NCBI GenBank assembly: GCA_900313005.1
Contig: ONZJ01000002.1
Coordinates: forward strand, 1,037,001-1,101,000
Length of the DNA: 64,000 bases
Direction of reading: 5' to 3'
Source of the DNA: Rhodobacteraceae bacterium EL129
Lineage (GTDB): Bacteria > Pseudomonadota > Alphaproteobacteria > Rhodobacterales > Rhodobacteraceae
Under the pieces are notes generated by a model that saw only the letters and a list, made by a program, of their open reading frames with translations, did not search any database and was not told the DNA's origin. The position numbers and the translations under genes were made by a program. Below are positions 1 through 7,479 of this stretch, piece after piece. Each line of letters begins with the position of its first letter. The stretch's first letter is position 1.

Positions 1-253
1 GTCCTTGCAATCTCCGTCGTCCCGACAAAACCGAGCGTTCGGCTTCTTCTGCAATGGGAAGAAGCGTTTCACCCGCCGAAGTCAGCGTCAAACCACTGTG
101 CGAGCGATCAAAAAGCCGCACGCCATAACTGGCTTCAAGCGCACGCAAATTCCGATTTACAGTCGCATGGGTTCCGCCCAATACATCGGCTGCAGCCCGC
201 AAACTGCCGGTGCGCGCGACTTCCAGAAAATAGGGGATCCGTGCCCAATCCAA
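1..253 (-). CDS. LysR-family transcriptional regulator, N-terminal part (cut by window edge)
   Basis: Reading leftward from a TTG at 253 gives about 84 residues opening LDWARIPYFLEVARTGSLRA and continuing through a winged helix-turn-helix (AAADVLGGTHATVNRNLRAL, then YGVRLFDRS). This is the DNA-binding domain of LysR regulators; the effector domain lies outside the window. The TTG start is chosen because GGGAG sits 6-7 nt upstream and the nearest ATG (276) is in another frame. The gene is divergent from the haloalkane-dehalogenase-like gene at 414, so control of that gene is the natural inference. Family is clear; target and inducer are not. Confidence 0.8.
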   Translation of the reverse strand, partial: MDWARIPYFLEVARTGSLRAAADVLGGTHATVNRNLRALEASYGVRLFDRSHSGLTLTSAGETLLPIAEEAERSVLSGRRRLQG

Positions 254-325
254 TTTATTCTCCCTCTCAAAATCATTCAATTTCCCCGATCCTGAGCGGT
301 GAAAACCTAGTGGGTTATTTTCGAT

Positions 326-348
326 CCTCTATGTATCAAACATGAGGG
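326..348. promoter_or_regulatory. Inverted repeat in LysR/dehalogenase divergent spacer
   Basis: The spacer between the two divergent starts (253 and 414) contains ATGT-ATCAA-ACAT, flanked by CCTC on the left and GAGG on the right. LysR regulators usually bind interrupted dyads in such spacers. This is a candidate operator by position and symmetry only. Confidence 0.35.
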
Positions 349-413
349 TAGCGGGTCAAATAAGAAACACCTAGATATGACGTACAACCGTATAATCCCC
401 CAGGAGATAGGCT

Positions 414-1367
414 ATGAATCGAAGAGAGTTATTGATCTCAACCGCTGCAATCGGAGCTATGGTTATAAACCGGCCAGCGTGGGCGATGACAGGTAGTGAG
501 TTCGGGTATGAAAAGTCGCGCCTTACTGTGCTGGGCAATGAAATGGCTTATGTGGACGCCGGTCAAGGGGAACCCGTCGTATTTCTTCACGGCAATCCGA
601 CATCGTCATATCTGTGGCGTAACATTCTACCGGCAATCGAAAAAACACATCGTGTGATTGCGCCCGACCTGATCGGTATGGGTGACAGCAGCAAACCGGA
701 TATTGTCTATACCTATCCTGATCACGTCGATCACTTGCACGGATTGCTCGACGCACTTGACTTGCAGAATGTCACATTGGTGGTTCACGACTGGGGTTCA
801 GCGCTTGGTTTGGACTGGGCGGCCAAAAACGAGGACCGGGTCAAGGCCATCGCATTTATGGAAGCTATTTTGCCGCCGGGTGCGCCAATGCCAAGCTATG
901 AGGCCATGGGTCCGTTTGGGGAGCTGTTCAAGGCCTGGCGGACACCGAAAGTTGGCGAAAAAATGATCCTGGAGGAAAATTTCTTTATTGACGAGGTTTT
1001 GGCAAAAATGGGTGTCGCCACACCACTCAATGCAGATGTTTTGGCTCACTACAATAGCTACTACCCAACATCAGAATCCAGGCGGCCACTGCTGCAGTGG
1101 CCCCGAGAAGTTCCAATCGGCGGAGAGCCCGCGCATAGCGTTGAGGCCGTAAATCGGTACTCTGAATGGTTTTTTGACAGCGATGCCCCTAAGCTGATGA
1201 TCCATGCAGAGCCCGGCGCGTTAATCCCACCTGAGGCTGCTGAGTATCTGAAAGCCAACCTCAAGAACCTGACGACAGTGAATATCGGCGCAGGTGTGCA
1301 TTACCTTCAGGAAGACAACCCTGATGCAATCGCATCTTCACTGTCGGAGTGGCTGAGCGCGATGTGA
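414..1367 (+). CDS. Haloalkane-dehalogenase-like alpha/beta hydrolase with export signal
   Basis: 317 aa. The first 24 residues are an RR-containing Tat-like signal (MNRRELLISTAAIGAM, cleavage likely after PAWA). The body is an alpha/beta hydrolase of the haloalkane dehalogenase type: HGNPTSSYLWRN (halide-binding Asn61), VHDWGSALG (nucleophile Asp126, halide-binding Trp127), FMEAI (Glu150, the acid position of subfamily HLD-II) and GVHYLQED (catalytic His296). The full pentad is present, so hydrolytic dehalogenation of haloalkanes to alcohols is plausible. An exported form is unusual for the family. AGGAG precedes the ATG by about 7 nt. The real substrate is unknown. Confidence 0.85.
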   Translation: MNRRELLISTAAIGAMVINRPAWAMTGSEFGYEKSRLTVLGNEMAYVDAGQGEPVVFLHGNPTSSYLWRNILPAIEKTHRVIAPDLIGMGDSSKPDIVYTYPDHVDHLHGLLDALDLQNVTLVVHDWGSALGLDWAAKNEDRVKAIAFMEAILPPGAPMPSYEAMGPFGELFKAWRTPKVGEKMILEENFFIDEVLAKMGVATPLNADVLAHYNSYYPTSESRRPLLQWPREVPIGGEPAHSVEAVNRYSEWFFDSDAPKLMIHAEPGALIPPEAAEYLKANLKNLTTVNIGAGVHYLQEDNPDAIASSLSEWLSAM

Positions 1368-1639
1368 TACCAGAAAAGTTTCACCTGGAATATTGCCCTC
1401 GAGTGGACTTGACCACGGTGCAACAAACGCGCTCCTAAGTGCACTGCAGAGATAACTGCCCGAAAACTTTGAAGTGGTCATCCAGCAAAACTGTCTGGAT
1501 GGCCACAGTCTGTTGTGTGCCCAAAAGCAGTCTCTTGAACAGAATGCAGCGAAAACCGACTTCGTCCGCGAAACTGCAGTTCGACCAATCCGGCGATGTT
1601 ACACATTCCAACCCAACGCCCAATGCAGTTGTTTCTGCC

Positions 1640-1864
1640 TCAGGCAATAATATCCGGGTACAGCCGGTCTTCGATCCGGGCGATGACGTCCTTGAGACGC
1701 AATTTTTGCTGTTTCAATCGCTTGATCGTCAGCGGATCGCGCGCGCCTTTTTCTTGAAGGGCCTCAATCGCCTCGTCCAGATCACGGTGCTGGCGGCGAA
1801 ATTCTTCTAGTTCGACCTGCAGCACCTCATCGGATTTCATCGACAGATCGCGATACAAGTTCAT
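1640..1864 (-). CDS. DUF465 (YdcH-like) small coiled-coil protein
   Basis: 74 aa, charged and helical (ELEEFRRQHRDLDEAIEALQ, then LTIKRLKQQKLRLKDVIARI), matching the short DUF465/YdcH family in length and pattern. Family function is not established. The ATG at 1864 has AGGA about 11 nt upstream; an internal ATG (1840) has no ribosome site. It is divergent from the hsp20 gene. The 270 bp between it and the dehalogenase gene show no convincing gene. Confidence 0.75.
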   Translation of the reverse strand: MNLYRDLSMKSDEVLQVELEEFRRQHRDLDEAIEALQEKGARDPLTIKRLKQQKLRLKDVIARIEDRLYPDIIA

Positions 1865-1932
1865 GATTGGTCGATTCCTGTGTGGTCAGCCTGTTCCGGC
1901 ACCATAGACGTTTACGTCAATTTCTCAAAGCT

Positions 1933-1961
1933 CTTGCACTGTCGCGCGCGCATCCCCATAT
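1933..1961 (+). promoter_or_regulatory. Sigma-32 (RpoH)-type heat-shock promoter for hsp20
   Basis: CTTGCAC (1933-1939) and CCCCATAT (1954-1961) are 14 bp apart. They match the RpoH pattern CTTGAAA / CCCCATnT as known in E. coli. The site lies about 75 bp upstream of the Hsp20 start, where a heat-shock promoter is expected. Not shown experimentally. Confidence 0.6.
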
Positions 1962-2034
1962 TTTGGTCATCGGGTCGCCATAAAGGGGCTTGATACTCTG
2001 AAATTGGACTGTCGCTTAACTCAAGGACGTGTCG

Positions 2035-2448
2035 ATGACAAAGCTTACCTTAGGGGCGCACCCCTATATCGTTGGGTTTGAGCAGCTGGAACGGCTGCTG
2101 GAACGTAGCGCCAAGTCTGGCAACGAAGGCTACCCGCCGTTTAACATCGAGCAAACTTCGGACAATTCTTACCGTATCACGCTGGCTGTGGCCGGATTTG
2201 GAGAGCGTGATTTGGCCTTGACCGTCGAAGATCGCCAACTGGTGATCCGGGGACGTCAGCACGATGATGGCGATGACCGGGTGTTCTTGCACCGTGGGAT
2301 CGCCGCGCGTCAGTTCCAGCGCTCGTTTGTGCTGGCAGATGGTGTCGAAGTGGGCGAGGCGGTGATGGAGAATGGGCTTTTGCACGTCGATCTGACGCGC
2401 GCCGCCCCCGAGACCGTGGTGCAGACCATTCAAATCAGGAAAGGGTGA
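2035..2448 (+). CDS. Hsp20 / alpha-crystallin small heat-shock protein
   Basis: 137 aa from ATG 2035, preferred over GTG 2029 because AAGGA sits 7 nt before it. The protein has the alpha-crystallin domain: NIEQTSDNSYRITLAVAGFG, then DLALTVEDRQLVIRGRQ and FQRSFVLADGVEV, ending in the short IQIRKG tail. IbpA-like small heat-shock proteins hold unfolding proteins for refolding. Followed at once by a DUF1150 gene, a pairing I know from Rhodobacterales. A sigma-32-like promoter lies upstream (1933-1961). Confidence 0.92.
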   Translation: MTKLTLGAHPYIVGFEQLERLLERSAKSGNEGYPPFNIEQTSDNSYRITLAVAGFGERDLALTVEDRQLVIRGRQHDDGDDRVFLHRGIAARQFQRSFVLADGVEVGEAVMENGLLHVDLTRAAPETVVQTIQIRKG

Positions 2449-2453
2449 GTTAC

Positions 2454-2693
2454 ATGGATACGAAGTATGATTTTGAACCTGGCGAGACACAGGAGATCGC
2501 GCAGTCGATCGTGTATGTGCGATCAGTGAATGTTGCGGATCTGCCCAAGGACGTGCGCGATCATGCTGAAGGACTGAAAACGCTCTACGCGGTGCATTCC
2601 GTCGAAGGTGAACGTCTGGCGCTGGTCAAGGACCGTGAGCTGGCCTTTGTCTTGGCCCGCCAAAACAACATGGTGCCGGTAACAGTGCATTAA
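2454..2693 (+). CDS. DUF1150 family protein
   Basis: 79 aa acidic cytoplasmic protein (YVRSVNVADLPKDV, YAVHSVEGERLALVKDRE, FVLARQNNM), the pattern of DUF1150. The ATG at 2454 lies 5 nt after the hsp20 stop with AAAGGG upstream; GTG 2445 overlapping the hsp20 stop is an alternative. Cotranscription with hsp20 suggests a role in heat or protein-quality stress, but the family's function is not established. Confidence 0.8.
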   Translation: MDTKYDFEPGETQEIAQSIVYVRSVNVADLPKDVRDHAEGLKTLYAVHSVEGERLALVKDRELAFVLARQNNMVPVTVH

Positions 2694-3149
2694 TATCGGG
2701 CATTGGATCTCGTTGCTGGGCGTCTGAGCCCCGCTGCGCAAATGCCAAACCCCGGTGCCACCCTCATGGACGGCCTTCGAGATGGCACCGGATTTACAAT
2801 TCAACACTCAGATTTCGCCGGTTCGACGGCGTGTGGCAAAGCCTGAGCGCTGCGACCTGCCGCAGCGATCGTTTCCTGCCATTCATCAATGCGCCCATTT
2901 CGTAAAACTTGTTCGGATTCAATTGTGTCTTTAAGGAGGCAGAAACAAAGAGTTTCCGAAATGACGCCTTTAGAAACCAATTTAATGTCAGACACTTAGG
3001 GGTGTAAGCTCCGAAAAATCCACAACTATGCAATAATATCGCCCTTTTTCCCCTCGTGAGCCGCCCTTTTGATGCATTAGTGAAACCCATAAGCCGGATC
3101 GTATTGGTCCGGGACGCGACTGGGGGGTCGCGAGATAATGGGTGATGTA
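2694..3149. other. Non-coding stretch upstream of VPLPA-CTERM gene
   Basis: About 450 bp without a credible gene; frames here are short and lack family resemblance. It contains the GntR-like element at 2981-2997. A small hairpin, GCGAC-TGGGG-GTCGC, falls just before the downstream start region. Confidence 0.6.
2981..2997. promoter_or_regulatory. Candidate GntR operator, copy A
   Basis: TTTAATGTCAGACACTT contains TGTCAGACA (2986-2994), the centre of the element found twice beside the GntR gene (37977-38000) and once before the acyl-CoA ligase gene (5605-5628). It fits the GT-N-AC arrangement of FadR/FCD-type GntR operators. It lies about 155 bp before the VPLPA-CTERM start. This is the weakest of the copies because the outer right flank differs. 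Confidence 0.4.
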
Positions 3150-3803
3150 ATGGTCGTAAGAAGTACTCTGGCTGCAGGTTTGGTCGCAGCAACATTTGGG
3201 GTTAGCATGTTTGGGAGCCAAGCCGAGGCTTCAACGCTGACATATAACGGGCTGGATGTTAATCCGGCGGCGCGTGTCGACATTTCTGCAGCGGATGAAG
3301 GTGTATCCTTCAACAACCTGCGTGCGGGTGGGTTCAGAATGTCAGACGGTAACGAAGAATTCGTGGCTTGGTGTATCGACCTTTTCGATACGATCATGAC
3401 CGCTGAATACGAAGCCGACCGTCCAGGGCAGGTGTCCGATGCCGAAGAGGCTGATCTCAACCGTCTGTTTACGCTGCATCGGGTCGGGTCGCAGCTGAAT
3501 GCGATCACAGCCGCGGCTTTTCAGGTTGCGATCTGGGAAATCGTCTATGAAACCGCGACATCTTACAGCCTGAGCTCCGGCAATTTCACCGCGGGAGATA
3601 ACGCTGCAGTCGTGGGTGAGGCGCAGACTCTGCTCGATTCTTTGGGCACAGCGGAAGGTTCATACGCGCTGTCATTCTACGAATCTGACACGTCGCAAGA
3701 TCTTGTCACCGGGCAGATCTCTGTGATGCCGTTGCCTGCCGGTTTGGTGCTGTTGTTGTCCGGATTGGGGTGTCTTGGGGTTGCGCGTCGCCGCAAGGGT
3801 TGA
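3150..3803 (+). CDS. VPLPA-CTERM surface protein with possible Cys-Gln thioester domain
   Basis: 217 aa from ATG 3150, which has GGTGAT 4-5 nt upstream; ATG 3138 is the in-frame alternative. The N-terminus is a secretion signal ending near SQAEA. The C-terminus has VMPLPAGLVLLLSGLGCLG then ARRRKG, the VPLPA-CTERM sorting tag recognised by exosortase-type enzymes (motif, membrane helix, basic tail). In between, FVAWCIDLFDTI (Cys75) and AAFQVAIWEIVYE (Gln125) resemble the paired motifs of internal Cys-Gln thioester domains of surface proteins. A strong terminator follows. Role at the cell surface or in matrix is inferred. Confidence 0.85.
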   Translation: MVVRSTLAAGLVAATFGVSMFGSQAEASTLTYNGLDVNPAARVDISAADEGVSFNNLRAGGFRMSDGNEEFVAWCIDLFDTIMTAEYEADRPGQVSDAEEADLNRLFTLHRVGSQLNAITAAAFQVAIWEIVYETATSYSLSSGNFTAGDNAAVVGEAQTLLDSLGTAEGSYALSFYESDTSQDLVTGQISVMPLPAGLVLLLSGLGCLGVARRRKG

Positions 3804-3828
3804 TCATCCTCATATTTGTAAATGGTTT

Positions 3829-3862
3829 GTCGAAGCTGTGCTGCAGCTTCGACTTTTTTTTG
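3829..3862 (+). terminator. Rho-independent terminator after VPLPA-CTERM gene
   Basis: Perfect 10-bp stem GTCGAAGCTG / CAGCTTCGAC with a 5-nt loop, followed by nine T residues. It ends the VPLPA-CTERM transcript; the converging ligase gene begins downstream. Confidence 0.9.
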
Positions 3863-3916
3863 ACCTGTAAAAGCTTCGTGTAAGGCAGTTCGCATGGCGT
3901 CCGGGCCTTCGCGCCT

Positions 3917-5542
3917 TTACAGGGCCTTTGCCACTTTCCTGAGTTCGAACTTCTGGATCTTGCCCGTTGAGGTCTTGGGTAATTCCTGAAACACCACCGT
4001 CTTGGGGCATTTGAACCCGGCGAGTCGCTCGCGGGAAAAGGCGATGAGATCGGCCTCAGAAGGGTCATGGCCGTCTTTGACTTCGACAAAGGCGCAGGGG
4101 GTTTCGCCCCATTTATCATCGGGCCGGGCCACCACGGCGCATAGCAACACAGAGGGATGCTTCATTAGCACGCCTTCAATTTCCACGGATGAGATGTTCT
4201 CGCCCCCCGAAATGATGATGTCCTTGGCCCGATCTGCGATTTTCAGATACCCATCGGGGGTTTGATAGGCGATGTCGCCGGAATGGAAATAGCCACCGGC
4301 AAAGGCCTCGGCAGTGGCGTCCGGGTTTTTCAGATAGCCTTTCATCACCGTGTTGGCGCGGATCATGATTTCACCCTGGGTTTCACCGTCCATGGGGATT
4401 TGCTGCATATCTGCGTCCATCGCCGTGATCGCCTCGGTCATACCCATCAGCACCCCGGTGCGGGCCTTGATGCCATAGCGGTCTTCATCGGGCAGATCAT
4501 TCCAATCATCGTGCCACAGGCATTCCGTCACATGGCCATAGGTTTCGGTTAGGCCATAAACTTGCGTGACCTTGAAGCCCAAAGGCTCAATCGCGGCTAG
4601 TGTGGCGGCAGGGGGCGGCGCGCCTGCGGTATAGACATCCACCTCGTGATCAAAGTGGCGGCGCTCGGTGTCCTTGGCGTTGACGATCATGTTCAACACG
4701 ATTGGGGCTGCTCCAAAGTGGCTGACTTTTTCATCCGCGATGGCGTTGTAGATGGCACTGGGTGTGATGTCGCGGCAGCAAACGACCGTTCCCCCCAGAA
4801 GGGGCATCATCCAAGTGTGGTTCCAGTTGTTACAGTGAAACAGCGGCACGATGGTCAGATATTTGGCGTGTCGCGGCATGGCCCAGGTGATCGCTGTGCC
4901 CATGGTCATCAAATAGGCACCACGGTGGTGACAGACCACGCCCTTGGGCCGACCAGTGGTGCCGGAGGTGTAGTTGAGCGAGATGCTTTCCCATTCATCC
5001 TCGGGCATGACCCATTGGTAGTCTGCTGTGCCTTTGGCCAGAAGGTCCTCGTATTCCATGTGATCGCCTGTTGCCGGATAGCCTGCCTGGGCATCAGCCA
5101 CTTCCACGATCAGCGGGGCAGGGCCTTCCATTTGGGCGATGGCGTCCTGCACCATTGGCAGGAACTGCGGGTCGACCAATACGGCCTTTGCCTCGCCATG
5201 ATCAAAGATATAGGCGACGGTGTCGGCCTCAAGGCGGGTGTTGATCGTGTTCAGAACGGCGCCGCAGGCGGGCACACCAAAATGAGCCTCGGCATGGGCG
5301 GGGATGTTGGGCAGCACCGTGGCGACCACATCGCCCGATTGCACACCCATCGCCACCAGGCCCGAAGCAAGACGCGTGCAGCGCTCATAGTATTCGGCAT
5401 AGCTGCGGCGGATGGTGCCATAGACCACGGCTTCGTACTGCGGGAACAGATGGGCGGCGCGTCGCAGATGCGACAGGGGGGTCAACGCCACGAAATTGGC
5501 GGGTGTCTTATCCAGCCCGGTCTCATCTTTCATCCAGCCCAT
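3917..5542 (-). CDS. AMP-forming acyl-CoA synthetase (DmdB candidate)
   Basis: 541 aa ANL-superfamily ligase that activates a carboxylic acid with ATP and CoA. Visible motifs: P-loop YTSGTTGRPKG (191-201), FHCNNW (235-240), YTAGAPP (304-310), VYGLTETYG (328-336), SGD (421-423), SGGENISS (445-452) and the A10 motif KTSTGK with catalytic Lys528. Length and the HCNNW segment agree with medium-chain and methylmercaptopropionate (DmdB-type) ligases as I remember them, but general fatty-acid activation is equally possible. ATG 5542 follows GGGAG. The operator-like element 63-86 bp upstream is shared with the GntR-dmdA locus, which supports a DMSP link by inference. Confidence 0.9.
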   Translation of the reverse strand: MGWMKDETGLDKTPANFVALTPLSHLRRAAHLFPQYEAVVYGTIRRSYAEYYERCTRLASGLVAMGVQSGDVVATVLPNIPAHAEAHFGVPACGAVLNTINTRLEADTVAYIFDHGEAKAVLVDPQFLPMVQDAIAQMEGPAPLIVEVADAQAGYPATGDHMEYEDLLAKGTADYQWVMPEDEWESISLNYTSGTTGRPKGVVCHHRGAYLMTMGTAITWAMPRHAKYLTIVPLFHCNNWNHTWMMPLLGGTVVCCRDITPSAIYNAIADEKVSHFGAAPIVLNMIVNAKDTERRHFDHEVDVYTAGAPPPAATLAAIEPLGFKVTQVYGLTETYGHVTECLWHDDWNDLPDEDRYGIKARTGVLMGMTEAITAMDADMQQIPMDGETQGEIMIRANTVMKGYLKNPDATAEAFAGGYFHSGDIAYQTPDGYLKIADRAKDIIISGGENISSVEIEGVLMKHPSVLLCAVVARPDDKWGETPCAFVEVKDGHDPSEADLIAFSRERLAGFKCPKTVVFQELPKTSTGKIQKFELRKVAKAL

Positions 5543-5604
5543 GATGCTCTCCCTGATTCACGTCTGTCGGATCGACGAGACACTATTCAAATTTACAGAG
5601 CAAT

Positions 5605-5628
5605 CAATTGTTAAATGTCAGACAATTG
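5605..5628. promoter_or_regulatory. Candidate GntR operator, copy B (upstream of acyl-CoA ligase)
   Basis: A dyad CAATTG...CAATTG encloses TTAAATGTCAGACAA (5611-5625), identical over 15 bp to the element reading toward the GntR gene at 37977-37991. The element sits 63-86 bp before the ligase start, in promoter position. Confidence 0.6.
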
Positions 5629-5755
5629 AAAATGAGATCAATCTATGAATGATCGAGCCGCCGTTCGCATCTGTGGGTTTCGAAGAGTTGGCGATGGACA
5701 AACCTTTAAACGGGTCGGCGTTGTAGAATGAATGTCGTTCCCCTAGCGTGTCTCC

Positions 5756-6400
5756 ATGATCATCTCTCCGGCCCGCAATTTTATCTTTGTGCATATCCCC
5801 AAAACAGGCGGCACGTCGCTGGCATTGGCGCTTGAGGCGCGGGCGCATAAGGATGATATCCTGATCGGAGACACGCCCAAGGCCAAGAAGCGAAAGGGTC
5901 GCCTAAAAGGAGCAGAGACGCGCGGGCGACTTTGGAAACATTCTACGCTGGCGGATATAGAAGGTCTGGTCACACCTACGTTCATCAGGGGCGCGTTCAC
6001 GGTCACTTTGGTGCGCAACCCTTGGGACCGTGTGGTCAGCTTGTATCACTGGCTGCGGGATCAAACCTTCGATCATCCATCTGTGGCGCGCGCAAAGGCC
6101 TTACCCTTTGAGGGGTTTATCAAAGCAGATGAAACACAAGCCGCCTTACAGGCCAATCCATACGCGCATTACATGGAACTGTCGGATGGAACTGAACACG
6201 TAAGACTTTACATTCGCCTTGAGCATTTCGTTGAGGATGCGGGCCCACTGTGGGACCATCTGGGGTTTGAGCTGAGCTTACCCCATGAAAACCGCTCGAT
6301 TCGGGCGCAGGATTATCGTGCCTACTATGATGCCGATTCGCGTGAGCAGGTGGCGCGGGCGTGTGCGGCGGATGTAAGGCGCTTCGAATACCACTTTTAA
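5756..6400 (+). CDS. Sulfotransferase family protein
   Basis: 214 aa. The 5'-phosphosulfate loop of PAPS-dependent sulfotransferases is near the N-terminus (FVHIPKTGGTSLALAL) and the 3'-phosphate motif follows mid-protein (VTLVRNPWDRVVSLYHWLRD). It would transfer sulfate from PAPS to a polysaccharide or other acceptor; the acceptor cannot be told. Short single-domain form common in Rhodobacterales. Stands alone, with no operon partner. Confidence 0.85.
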   Translation: MIISPARNFIFVHIPKTGGTSLALALEARAHKDDILIGDTPKAKKRKGRLKGAETRGRLWKHSTLADIEGLVTPTFIRGAFTVTLVRNPWDRVVSLYHWLRDQTFDHPSVARAKALPFEGFIKADETQAALQANPYAHYMELSDGTEHVRLYIRLEHFVEDAGPLWDHLGFELSLPHENRSIRAQDYRAYYDADSREQVARACAADVRRFEYHF

Positions 6401-6578
6401 GGATAATTAGCACCTTTTCAGGCAACAATGCAGATTGTGGCGCAGGATTGTCATTGGTTTGTCATCAATGCCCGAATTCCGCCCTGATCTGGCCCAAGGT
6501 CGGCCTAACGAATCCTCTCTTTATTAATGTGCTGCTAACGACGATTGGCTGGGGCTAGTCGCAGAAGAGGATAAAAAA

Positions 6579-7265
6579 ATGCTGGGTTGGATGTCTGCTG
6601 AGAACTGGGGACCGAAACGGGTGGCTGAGACCACCGGAGCTTATGACGGCGGCGCCGTCGGTGCGCGGTCCGGACTAATGACGGGCACCCGCGTGGCCAC
6701 CGGAATTGGCTGGCGCGCAGTTGAAGCGCTTGGCGTTGGAGACATGGTTCTGACATTTGATGCCGGGCTGCAACGCATTACCAAAGTGACGCGTCAAGTG
6801 ATCTGGAATGGTCCAGAGATGTGCCCACAACGTTTCTGGCCACTGAATGTACCCGCCGGTGCCTTGGGCAACCGCGACGCGTTGACCTTGCTGCCGGATC
6901 AATATGTGATGATCGAGAGCGATGCGGGCGAGGATCTCTTTGGTGATCCGTTTTCGCTGATCAAGTCGAAGGCGCTGGAAGGCGTGAACAGCATCGAAGC
7001 TGTTCCTCCGGCACATGGACTTGAAGCGATTGTTCTGCACTTTGAATATGACCAGGTGATTTTTGCCGAATGCGGCGTTCTATATTACTGCCCTTCGGCG
7101 GCTGGACTGCTGGAACAAGCGGTCAGCTCACATGCTGTGGCCCCTTACAAAGCCCTGGATTCAGAAGAAGCCGATGTTCTTGTGATGTGCATCGAAAGCG
7201 AACACGGAGAGAAGAATATCTGGGCGACGTCTGAGACCGCCGCGCCAGAGTATGCAGTCGCCTGA
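6579..7265 (+). CDS. Hint-domain protein (hedgehog/intein fold)
   Basis: 228 aa. The segment LMTGTRVATGIGWRAVEALG, then VGDMVLTFDAG, is the start of a Hint domain as found in many Rhodobacterales proteins; LLPDQYVMIES and VFAECGVLYY-like stretches follow. Canonical autoprocessing Hint domains begin with Cys or Ser at the position occupied here by Gly32, so self-cleavage is doubtful. No signal peptide is seen. The stop codon lies in the loop of a 9-bp perfect hairpin (7254-7274). Confidence 0.75.
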   Translation: MLGWMSAENWGPKRVAETTGAYDGGAVGARSGLMTGTRVATGIGWRAVEALGVGDMVLTFDAGLQRITKVTRQVIWNGPEMCPQRFWPLNVPAGALGNRDALTLLPDQYVMIESDAGEDLFGDPFSLIKSKALEGVNSIEAVPPAHGLEAIVLHFEYDQVIFAECGVLYYCPSAAGLLEQAVSSHAVAPYKALDSEEADVLVMCIESEHGEKNIWATSETAAPEYAVA

Positions 7266-7372
7266 GGCGACTGCCCCAATACCTGAGAAGTCCAGCTGGG
7301 GCGGGTCTGTCCCGGGCCAGGGTAGGGTGAGAGAGCCTGCCTGCCGCCTTTGATCCCCTTGCTGTACAAAGC

Positions 7373-7412
7373 ACGCGCGCCTCGCCCCCCGGAGCGCGCG
7401 TGTTGGGTTTTG
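7373..7412 (+). terminator. Terminator-like hairpin after Hint gene
   Basis: Stem ACGCGCGC / GCGCGCGT (8 bp) with a 13-nt loop, followed by GTTGGGTTTT. Faces the converging beta-oxidation operon. Confidence 0.55.
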
Positions 7413-7424
7413 GGGGGTCGTCAT

Positions 7425-7454
7425 AAAAACGGCTCCGGGTGACAACCGGAGCCG
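7425..7454 (-). terminator. Rho-independent terminator of the beta-oxidation operon
   Basis: Read on the reverse strand: CGGCTCCGG - 7-nt loop - CCGGAGCCG followed by five T residues, 25 bp after the FadB-type gene stop. Confidence 0.88.
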
Positions 7455-7479
7455 CATGAGGTTTTCAGAAGGCTGCGGC

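Noticed and set aside
1435..1647. 70-codon reverse frame after the dehalogenase gene
   Set aside because: Random-looking sequence without ribosome site.
4646..5614. 322-codon forward frame opposite the acyl-CoA ligase
   Set aside because: No domain; the ligase frame has all ANL motifs.
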